From: Actinomycetes bacterium | GTDB taxonomy: Bacteria; Actinomycetota; Acidimicrobiia; Acidimicrobiales; RAAP-2 | Length of the DNA stretch: 6,003 nucleotides | Direction: 5' to 3' | NCBI GenBank assembly: GCA_021849765.1 | Contig: JAJZSM010000078.1 | Coordinates: forward strand, 1 to 6,003 | Shown: positions 1 to 4,602 of the stretch, piece after piece | How the letters are laid out: each line of letters starts with the position of its first letter | Numbering within the stretch: the first letter of the stretch is position 1 | Notes under the pieces: generated by a model | Database searches by the model: none | Told to the model about the DNA's origin: nothing | Seen by the model: the letters and a program-made list of their open reading frames with translations, nothing else | Made by a program: the position numbers and the translations under genes

Positions 1-362
1 AAGACAGATCCAGGTTTTGAAAAGCTTGGATTCAGATTCGAGAACAGAGTCAGAGAAGTTGCGGTACTTGCGCTCTGCAGGGAGGTCACCGCATCACCTG
101 AACTTGCATTCTCATAAAATGTCACATGATTTGGAATCCATTGGGCATACAGAATCACATTACCCAACGTAAAATCATATTCAGCCCCATCGTTGTACGT
201 CGAGCCAGTGCCATCTTGATTCGTTGTCCAGTATTCAAATGTGTAACCTGGGTTAGAGAATGTAGGTGACAAATTAGCAAAGTCCGTTAACGGCGCCAGC
301 GTCGTCCCACCTTCCGTGGCCGTCACGCTGTCGTTTGGATTTGCATTCTCTGCAAATGTAAC
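1..362 (-). repeat. Two tandem protein repeats (InlB-type), 79-residue period, second unit incomplete
   Basis: Unit 1 starts at residue 50 (VTFAEN) and unit 2 at residue 129 (VTFYEN). Inside each, a PSF/PTF-x-x-PG element recurs (NPG at 86-88, KPG at 165-167), again 79 residues apart. The units are similar but clearly diverged in sequence (AENANPNDSV against YENASSGDAV), so this is old protein-level duplication and not a recent DNA repeat. The complete unit carries the InlB core with W94, the DGTG turn and LYAQW at its end. More copies probably follow beyond the left edge. Confidence 0.7.
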
Positions 363-509
363 GACCGTCACCGTCGTAGCTGAAGCCGCAATTGGCAGCA
401 ACATGCCGGATATCAGAAACACTAAGGCAGCTACACCACTGATGATGTATGACCGCGTCGAACGAGTCTTCCTAAGTTTAACGATTGCCACAACAATCCC
501 GCTTCCCAT
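1..509 (-). CDS. Secreted InlB B-repeat (Listeria-Bacteroides repeat) protein, N-terminal part, truncated by window edge
   Basis: The reading frame is open from an ATG at 509 to the left edge (169 codons plus 2 bases), so only the N-terminus is seen. Residues 11-19 are basic (KLRKTRSTR), about 21-40 are hydrophobic, and ASA at 42-44 fits signal peptidase I cleavage before T45. The mature part starts with a beta-rich unit: VTF at 50-52, then NPGYTF at 86-91, W94, DGTG at 99-102 and LYAQW at 120-124. This is the hallmark of InlB B-repeat (Flg_new) modules. A second unit starts at V129 and is cut off. The family occurs in large exported, surface or adhesin-like proteins; the role and partner here are unknown. 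An in-frame TGA four codons upstream makes ATG 509 the most upstream ATG. A GTG at 491 with a purine-rich stretch before it is an alternative start that would remove six residues ahead of the basic region. Codon use and base composition are clearly less GC-rich than in the genes to the right. Confidence 0.8.
   Translation of the reverse strand, partial: MGSGIVVAIVKLRKTRSTRSYIISGVAALVFLISGMLLPIAASATTVTVVTFAENANPNDSVTATEGGTTLAPLTDFANLSPTFSNPGYTFEYWTTNQDGTGSTYNDGAEYDFTLGNVILYAQWIPNHVTFYENASSGDAVTSLQSASTATSLTLFSNLNPSFSKPGSV
378..509 (-). other. Signal peptide coding region
   Basis: This covers residues 1-44 of the left-edge protein: an unusually long n-region with five Arg/Lys between 11 and 19, a hydrophobic core of about 20 residues rich in Ile, Leu, Val and Ala, and a small-residue AxA-type site (ASA) followed by a Thr-rich mature start. 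If translation starts at the GTG at 491 the n-region has a more ordinary length. I see no twin-arginine motif and no lipobox cysteine, so Sec export with signal peptidase I cleavage is the natural reading. Confidence 0.75.
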
Positions 510-544
510 GTAATTCGGTCATACACATCGCCAATGTTCACTGC

Positions 545-574
545 ATAATTTGGAGGGTCAACCATTAACTTCAA
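545..574 (-). promoter_or_regulatory. Candidate weak promoter for the secreted-protein gene
   Basis: On the minus strand TTGAAG (569-574) lies 18 bp upstream of AATTAT (545-550), each matching four of six positions of the sigma70-type consensus, about 35 bp before the ATG at 509. TTGACC also occurs within this stretch but has no good -10 partner. In AT-richer DNA such matches arise easily by chance, so this is only a candidate. Confidence 0.25.
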
Positions 575-674
575 GGTCGTACGTATGGCAAACAAATTGA
601 AAGCCAGACGTTACTTACTCCAGTTACACATTGGACGCGAACTTAGATGTTTTTAAAGAAGGGGTGAAAGTGAA

Positions 675-697
675 TCGAATTAATTTTACGAATTCGA
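675..697. repeat. Inverted repeat, 7-bp perfect arms, 9-base loop
   Basis: TCGAATT (675-681) and its exact reverse complement AATTCGA (691-697) flank a 9-base AT-rich centre. It lies 27 bp after the rlmB stop and about 165 bp upstream of the next gene. It lacks the GC-rich stem and T-tract of an intrinsic terminator. It could be a regulator binding site, a weak 3' hairpin of the rlmB transcript, or chance. Confidence 0.35.
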
Positions 698-723
698 GAA
701 TGAAGAAACTTCGGCCCGCTCGT

Positions 724-1578
724 TCAGATAGCGAGACGTCGTTGCCGCGCGACCTCAAAAGCCGCGACTGACAGCGCAACGCCAGCGTTCAGCGAGCTGA
801 CATGCCCCAATTGCGGAATGGACGCCACAGCAGCGCAGCGCTTGCGCGTCAGTGCCGCGAGTCCGCGCTCTTCACTACCAACCACCAGCGCGACTGGAAC
901 CGAACCGAGATCGAGGTCGTAGAGCGATGAGCTTGCCTCACCAGCGAGTCCAACGGTCAGGATCCCGGCTTTGTTCATGGCGTCCAGCGCACTGGGTACG
1001 CCGCCAACGTCGCAGAACGTCAGATATTCGATGGCACCCGCAGCGGTTTTAGTCACCGTCGGCGCGATTCGCGCCGATCGATGACGCGGCAAAACCACGC
1101 CCGTGACACCGGCGCCATCGGCACTTCGCAACATTGCCCCGAGGTTGCGAGGGTCGGTGACACCGTCACAGACCAGTAGGAACGGGTGCGGGGCGTTGAT
1201 CAGGTCGTCGAGGATCACCGTTTCCAGACGTGACGCGAATGCCACCACGCCTTGGTGACCCTCAGTACGCGCTTCTCGGTCAAGTCTCGCCATCGACACG
1301 AGGTGAACCGGGACCCGACGGCGCTGGGCCTCACGCTCAATCTCGTCGAGAATCTCGGCGGGGTCCTGCGCGTCGGCGACCAGTATCCGATTCACGGTGC
1401 GCCGACCGGCACGCAAGAGTTCGAGCACTGCGCGTCGTCCCTCGACTTGTTCACCCCCCAGACCTTCCTTGTCCTTGGCCATCGGGCGACGGTTCTGATT
1501 GGCGGGACCAGTCGGTGAACCGCCGCGCCCTCGGCGAGGTGGCGGGCCCGATGGCCGGCGCGGCGGGCGGGGGCTCAC
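724..1578 (-). CDS. rlmB: 23S rRNA 2'-O-ribose methyltransferase, RlmB/TrmH (SpoU) family
   Basis: SPOUT-class methyltransferase that by family uses S-adenosylmethionine to 2'-O-methylate a ribose in RNA; the RlmB subgroup acts on the 23S rRNA guanosine equivalent to E. coli G2251. The 284 residues show an Arg/Pro/Gly-rich tail (1-32), a substrate-binding domain with GRRAVLELL (47-55) and HQG (108-110), then the SpoU domain: motif 1 DPRNLGAMLRSA (142-153), motif 2 VVGSEERGL (232-240) and motif 3 SIPQLGHVSSLNAGVAL (253-269). N145 and the S261-S262-L263-N264 signature of the cofactor knot are present. The GTG start at 1578 overlaps the ispDF stop (GTGA), which favours coupled translation; ATG at 1482 (residue 33) is an alternative that would remove the basic tail. 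The gene is last in the cluster. Mycobacteria have a homologue at the same position, there separated from ispF by cysS. Exact target specificity (RlmB or another rRNA/tRNA site) cannot be fixed from sequence. Confidence 0.87.
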   Translation of the reverse strand: MSPRPPRRPSGPPPRRGRGGSPTGPANQNRRPMAKDKEGLGGEQVEGRRAVLELLRAGRRTVNRILVADAQDPAEILDEIEREAQRRRVPVHLVSMARLDREARTEGHQGVVAFASRLETVILDDLINAPHPFLLVCDGVTDPRNLGAMLRSADGAGVTGVVLPRHRSARIAPTVTKTAAGAIEYLTFCDVGGVPSALDAMNKAGILTVGLAGEASSSLYDLDLGSVPVALVVGSEERGLAALTRKRCAAVASIPQLGHVSSLNAGVALSVAAFEVARQRRLAI

Positions 1579-2681
1579 AACGCCCCCAGGATCGCCACGG
1601 CGGTGGCGGCGATGCCCTCGGTGCGACCAATCGCGCCAAGTCCCTCCGTGGTGGTCGCCTTCACCGACACCGGCGCGCCGACCACGTCGCTCAGTCGTTC
1701 TGTCATCGTCGTCATGAACGGCGCGAGCTTCGGCCGTTGCGCGATGATCGTCACGTCGACCGAGACCGCGCGATAGCCCGCGTCGCGGGTCAATTCGACG
1801 ACGGCTGACAGCAGCGTCTTGGATGAGATGCCCGCTGTGGACGGATCCGTGTCCGGAAAGTGTCGACCGATGTCTCCGAGGCCAGCAGCGCCCAACAGGG
1901 CGTCCGCGACCGCGTGAGTGGCGACATCGGCGTCCGAGTGCCCCGCGAGCCCTGGCGCATCGGGCACCTCAGTGAGCCCGAGCCAGAGCGGTCTCGCAGC
2001 GTCGTCGCTGAATCGGTGCACGTCGACACCATGTCCAATGCGAAGCGACGACCAGGGGCCGCGCATCCGTGCGAGGTCCGCTGGCTCGGTGATCTTCACG
2101 TTCTCGGGTTCACCGGGTAGCACGATGACGCGACCGCCGACGGCCTCGACGAGGGCGGCGTCGTCCGTTGCCTCACCCGTGGCGGCATGTGCACGCACGA
2201 GTGCGTCGCGTCGAAAGGCTTGTGGGGTCTGCACAGTCACCAGTTCATCACGTTCGAGGGTCGCCACCGCGACCACCGCGGCGCCTACTCGGTCGACCCG
2301 CTTGACCGTGTCGGTCACAGCGAGCCCGGGGACTGCGGCGTCGGCCCCATCTTGGACCGCCCGCACGACTGCGGCGAAGAGCGCCGGGCTCGCCAGCGGC
2401 CTCGCGGCGTCGTGGATGACGACGATCGAGGCGTCAGCACAATGGGCGAGGCCCGCGCGAACGGACGACGCACGAGTGGGCCCACCGTGGACCACGACGT
2501 CGGCTCCCTCGCCGGCGCCGGCGTAGTCCTCGGGCACGACCAGCACGACGTGGGGCGCGACGCTACGCGCGGCTGCGACGCTACACGCGGCGACCGAGCG
2601 TCCGTTAAGGTCCGCGAACTGCTTCAGTCCCCTGAACCTCGTTCCTCGACCGCCGGCGACGACGACGGCGGCCACGGTCAT
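1575..2681 (-). CDS. ispDF: Bifunctional IspD-IspF: MEP cytidylyltransferase and MECDP synthase
   Basis: Two enzymes of the non-mevalonate (MEP) isoprenoid pathway are fused in 368 residues. The IspD half (1 to about 207) joins MEP and CTP to CDP-ME. It shows the nucleotide loop AGGRGTR (9-15) with R15 and K20 in the places of the catalytic Arg/Lys, GGPTRASSV (66-74), IHDAARP (89-95) with D91, DTVK (124-127), QTPQAF (151-156) and NVKIT (194-198) with K196. The IspF half (from about 213) cyclises CDP-ME2P to MECDP. It has GHGVDVHRF (216-224), metal ligands D220, H222 and H248, DALLGAAGLGDIG (260-272), FPDTDP (275-280), DVTIIAQRPK (309-318) and ATTTEGLGAIGR (342-353). The linker is very short (about 208-212). 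The middle-step enzyme IspE is not in the window. ATG at 2681 lies 2 bp after the carD stop and lacks a clear Shine-Dalgarno site, so coupled translation is likely. The IspD loop has Leu (L19) where many homologues have Pro before the Lys. Confidence 0.95.
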   Translation of the reverse strand: MTVAAVVVAGGRGTRFRGLKQFADLNGRSVAACSVAAARSVAPHVVLVVPEDYAGAGEGADVVVHGGPTRASSVRAGLAHCADASIVVIHDAARPLASPALFAAVVRAVQDGADAAVPGLAVTDTVKRVDRVGAAVVAVATLERDELVTVQTPQAFRRDALVRAHAATGEATDDAALVEAVGGRVIVLPGEPENVKITEPADLARMRGPWSSLRIGHGVDVHRFSDDAARPLWLGLTEVPDAPGLAGHSDADVATHAVADALLGAAGLGDIGRHFPDTDPSTAGISSKTLLSAVVELTRDAGYRAVSVDVTIIAQRPKLAPFMTTMTERLSDVVGAPVSVKATTTEGLGAIGRTEGIAATAVAILGAL

Positions 2682-2683
2682 GG

Positions 2684-3172
2684 CTACGGCAGGACCGAGG
2701 CGAGCTTCTCTTCGGCCGCTTCGGTGTCGACGTTCAGTGCGAACGTGAGCTCCGAGACCAGGATCTGGCGCGCCCGGGTCAGCATGCGCTTCTCGCCGGC
2801 GGAGAGACCCTTGTCCTTATCGCGGATCGAGAGGTTCCGCACGACCTCGGCGACCTGGTAGATGTCACCAGAGCGCAACTTCTCCGAGTGGTTCTTGAAG
2901 CGGCGCGACCAGTTGGTGGGCATGCGCGCTTCCTTCTTGCGAAGCACCGCGAAGACCTCTTCGACCTCTTCGTCGTTGATCACGTCGCGCAAACCGACCG
3001 ACTCGGCGTTCGCGACCGGCACCATCAGCACGAGGTCGGTGTAGGCGACCTTGAGCTTCAGGTAGTCCTGCTTGACGTCAAACGCCGTCATCTTCTCGAT
3101 CTTCTCGACCGTACAGGCACCGTGATGAGGGTAAACGAGACGGTCGCCCTTCTTATATTTCCGGACAGTCAT
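2684..3172 (-). CDS. carD: CarD-family RNA polymerase-binding transcription regulator
   Basis: CarD binds the RNA polymerase beta subunit and the upstream edge of the transcription bubble and stabilises open complexes, notably at rRNA promoters in mycobacteria, where it is essential. The 162 residues equal the length of M. tuberculosis CarD. The N-terminal Tudor-like polymerase-interaction domain (about 1-60) begins KKGDRLVYPHHGA (7-19) and ends VPVANAESVGLRD (51-63). The helical C-terminal DNA-binding domain carries PTNWSRRFK (85-93), where W88 matches the Trp that wedges at the -10 edge, then VAEVVRNL (107-114) and LSAGEKRML...ARQILVSEL (123-142). Compared from memory with M. tuberculosis CarD, the positions of Arg25 and Arg47, which support beta binding, are M28 and M50 here. 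The ATG at 3172 is backed by AGGAG ten bases upstream. Its own promoter candidate lies in the 71-bp gap after radA. It is followed almost at once by ispDF, as carD-ispD-ispF are in mycobacteria. Confidence 0.95.
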   Translation of the reverse strand: MTVRKYKKGDRLVYPHHGACTVEKIEKMTAFDVKQDYLKLKVAYTDLVLMVPVANAESVGLRDVINDEEVEEVFAVLRKKEARMPTNWSRRFKNHSEKLRSGDIYQVAEVVRNLSIRDKDKGLSAGEKRMLTRARQILVSELTFALNVDTEAAEEKLASVLP

Positions 3173-3182
3173 TGCGCAGTAG

Positions 3183-3187
3183 CTCCT
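3183..3187 (-). promoter_or_regulatory. Ribosome binding site of carD
   Basis: AGGAG on the minus strand ends 10 bases before the ATG at 3172. It is the clearest Shine-Dalgarno site in the window and supports that start; the other complete cluster genes (radA, ispDF, rlmB) have none as good and appear coupled to the gene before them. Confidence 0.7.
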
Positions 3188-3196
3188 AGCCGACCG

Positions 3197-3210
3197 ACGC
3201 CGCGGGGCGT
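3197..3210. repeat. Small GC-rich hairpin in the carD leader
   Basis: ACGCC (3197-3201) and GGCGT (3206-3210) are perfect 5-bp arms around GCGG. In the predicted carD leader RNA it lies 9 bases ahead of the Shine-Dalgarno site. There is no T-tract after it, so it is not a standard terminator for radA. In GC-rich DNA such short stems are common. Confidence 0.35.
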
Positions 3211-3226
3211 TCGTGGGGGACTATCC

Positions 3227-3235
3227 ATTCTACCA
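3227..3235 (-). promoter_or_regulatory. Extended -10 promoter of the carD-ispDF-rlmB unit
   Basis: On the minus strand TGGTAGAAT combines TAGAAT (5 of 6 matches to TATAAT) at 3227-3232 with the TGn extension just upstream (3233-3235). The -35 region at normal spacing falls in the last codons of radA and has no good match, which fits an extended -10 promoter. The start point would be near 3220, giving a leader of about 48 bases that contains the hairpin and Shine-Dalgarno site described here. This AT-rich patch stands out in the GC-rich cluster and lies in its only sizeable gap. Confidence 0.55.
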
Positions 3236-3243
3236 AACTTCAC

Positions 3244-4587
3244 TCAAACCGTGACGGGTTGCACGGCCTCGATTACGTCGACCAGCCGGCGACAGACGAT
3301 GAGGTCCAGCCCCGCCGCTGGTTCCAGGGCCGATCCGGCCGGGACGACCACCCGCTCGGCCCCACGGCGTCGAACCTCGGTGAGCCGACGGCTGAGCCCG
3401 CTGACCGGGCGCAGCTCGCCGGCGAGTCCGACCTCACCCACGACTGCCAGGTTCGCCGGGACGACGAACCCGATCGCCGCCGAGGCGATTGCGAGTGCCA
3501 GGGCGGCGTCGACGCCCGGCTCGACCGCGGGTAGCCCCCCGGCCGTGGTCGCAAAGACGTCCGACCCGCCGAGTTCGACCCCGCACCGGGCCTCGAGCAC
3601 CGCGAGCAGCAGGGCGAGACGCTGGGACGAGACCTGGTGGGCGACCCGGCGGGGCGACCCCGTGCTCGAGGCGACGAGGGCCTGGATCTCGACCGAGAGT
3701 GACCGACTGCCGTCGTTGGTGACGCTCCAGACGACACCGGGCACGTCGAGTCCCGGACCCGGCGGATTGAGCGAGCCATCGGGCAGTTCGCGCAGGCCGT
3801 CGGCGACCATCTCGAAGAGGCCGACCTCACCCGTCGGCCCGAAGCGGTGCTTCAGCGCCCGAACGACGCGCAGCGAGCCGTGTCGATCACCTTCGATGCG
3901 CAGTACCGTGTCCACCACGTGCTCCAACGCCCGTGGACCGGCCAACTCGCCGTCCTTGGTGACGTGTCCGATGAGCACGAGCGCGGTGTCGGTGGCCTTG
4001 GCCATCGCGCAGAGCCGCTCGGCGGCGGCGCGAACCTGATTCACCGATCCCGACGAACCGCTGATCCCTTCGTCTCGCAACGCCGACACCGAGTCCACGA
4101 CCACGAGCGTCGGCCGGTAGCGTTCGATCACCTGTTCGGCCGTGGTGACGTCGTTCGTCGCCACCACCGCGAGGTCCGCGGGCACCGGTCCTAGCCGCCG
4201 GGCCCGCCGCGCCACCTGGGCGGCCGACTCCTCGGCCGCCACGAGCACCACGACGGAACCGGCCATCGCGAGGGACCGCATGGCCTGGAGGGCGAGCGTG
4301 GACTTGCCGACGCCGGGCTCGCCGAACAGCAGCGTCGTCGAGCCGGCGACCAGTCCCCCACCGAGCACCCGGTCGAGCTCACCCACGCCGGTCGGCATGG
4401 TGAGCCCGTCGTCGATCCGAGCCGCCAGGATCGGCGTCGGCGCCAGCACCGCACTGCGGCCGCCGGGCGTGCTGCGTTCGGCCACGGCGTTCCACGCGCC
4501 ACAGGAACCGCAGCGTCCGACCCAGCGGGCGCTGAGCGCCCCGCAACTCTCACACACGAACTCTGATCGGGTCTTCACCCGACGCAC
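3244..4587 (-). CDS. radA: DNA repair ATPase RadA (Sms), branch-migration helicase
   Basis: RadA/Sms is a RecA-like ATPase that drives branch migration and D-loop extension during homologous recombination. The 447 residues show the complete family layout: a four-cysteine zinc finger (C12, C15, C26, C29, as CESCG and CGSCG), a RecA core with Walker A GEPGVGKST (89-97), the EES element (119-121), Walker B LVVVDS (161-166), GHVTKDGELAGPR (207-219), the RadA signature motif KHRFG (246-250, usually KNRFG), and a Lon-protease-like C-terminal domain (from about 275) with SPRR, the EPGVDAALALAI stretch and VVGEVGLAGELRPV near 400. The start given is GTG at 4587, 15 bp after the clpC stop; a second GTG at 4578 gives an N-terminus (MKTRSEFVC) closer to that of most family members, and no Shine-Dalgarno site decides between them. 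In mycobacteria radA sits next to disA and points away from carD; here it points the same way as carD, with clpC directly upstream and no disA. Confidence 0.95.
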   Translation of the reverse strand: MRRVKTRSEFVCESCGALSARWVGRCGSCGAWNAVAERSTPGGRSAVLAPTPILAARIDDGLTMPTGVGELDRVLGGGLVAGSTTLLFGEPGVGKSTLALQAMRSLAMAGSVVVLVAAEESAAQVARRARRLGPVPADLAVVATNDVTTAEQVIERYRPTLVVVDSVSALRDEGISGSSGSVNQVRAAAERLCAMAKATDTALVLIGHVTKDGELAGPRALEHVVDTVLRIEGDRHGSLRVVRALKHRFGPTGEVGLFEMVADGLRELPDGSLNPPGPGLDVPGVVWSVTNDGSRSLSVEIQALVASSTGSPRRVAHQVSSQRLALLLAVLEARCGVELGGSDVFATTAGGLPAVEPGVDAALALAIASAAIGFVVPANLAVVGEVGLAGELRPVSGLSRRLTEVRRRGAERVVVPAGSALEPAAGLDLIVCRRLVDVIEAVQPVTV

Positions 4588-4602
4588 GTTAGACGGCGAC
4601 TG

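Larger units (their letters stand above)
510..723. other. AT-richer intergenic spacer between rlmB and the secreted-protein gene
   Basis: These 214 bp hold no credible gene on either strand. Composition drops sharply relative to the GC-rich cluster on the right. Contents I can point to are a 7-bp inverted repeat (675-697) and a weak candidate promoter for the left gene (545-574). No convincing rho-independent terminator follows rlmB: the only structure right after its stop is a 4-bp GAAG/CTTC hairpin with no strong T-run. Confidence 0.7.

Noticed and set aside
316..513. Plus-strand open frame of 65 codons with a hydrophobic look
   Set aside because: It lies wholly opposite the left-edge gene, whose minus-strand frame shows a signal peptide and clear InlB repeat motifs; the plus-strand product has no recognisable domain or ribosome site.
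577..586. CGTACG/TACGTA palindromic stretch in the spacer
   Set aside because: The perfect palindromes are only 6 bp long and match no site I recognise; this is expected by chance.
690..730. Intrinsic terminator after rlmB
   Set aside because: The only stem is 4 bp (GAAG/CTTC) and no T-tract follows at the right distance, so I do not annotate a terminator.
1230..2861. Several plus-strand open frames of 190-225 codons opposite rlmB, ispDF and carD
   Set aside because: They overlap one another in different frames, have Arg/Ser/Ala-rich sequences without motifs, and lie opposite well-supported genes.
3197..3210. Hairpin after radA as its terminator
   Set aside because: The stem is 5 bp with no T-run, and it lies downstream of the carD promoter candidate; a leader element is the better reading.
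2888..4039. Long plus-strand open frame (383 codons) opposite carD and radA
   Set aside because: It is a shadow of GC-rich coding DNA: the product is a low-complexity run of Ser, Arg, Thr and Pro, it crosses the carD-radA gap, and the minus-strand frames have full family motifs.
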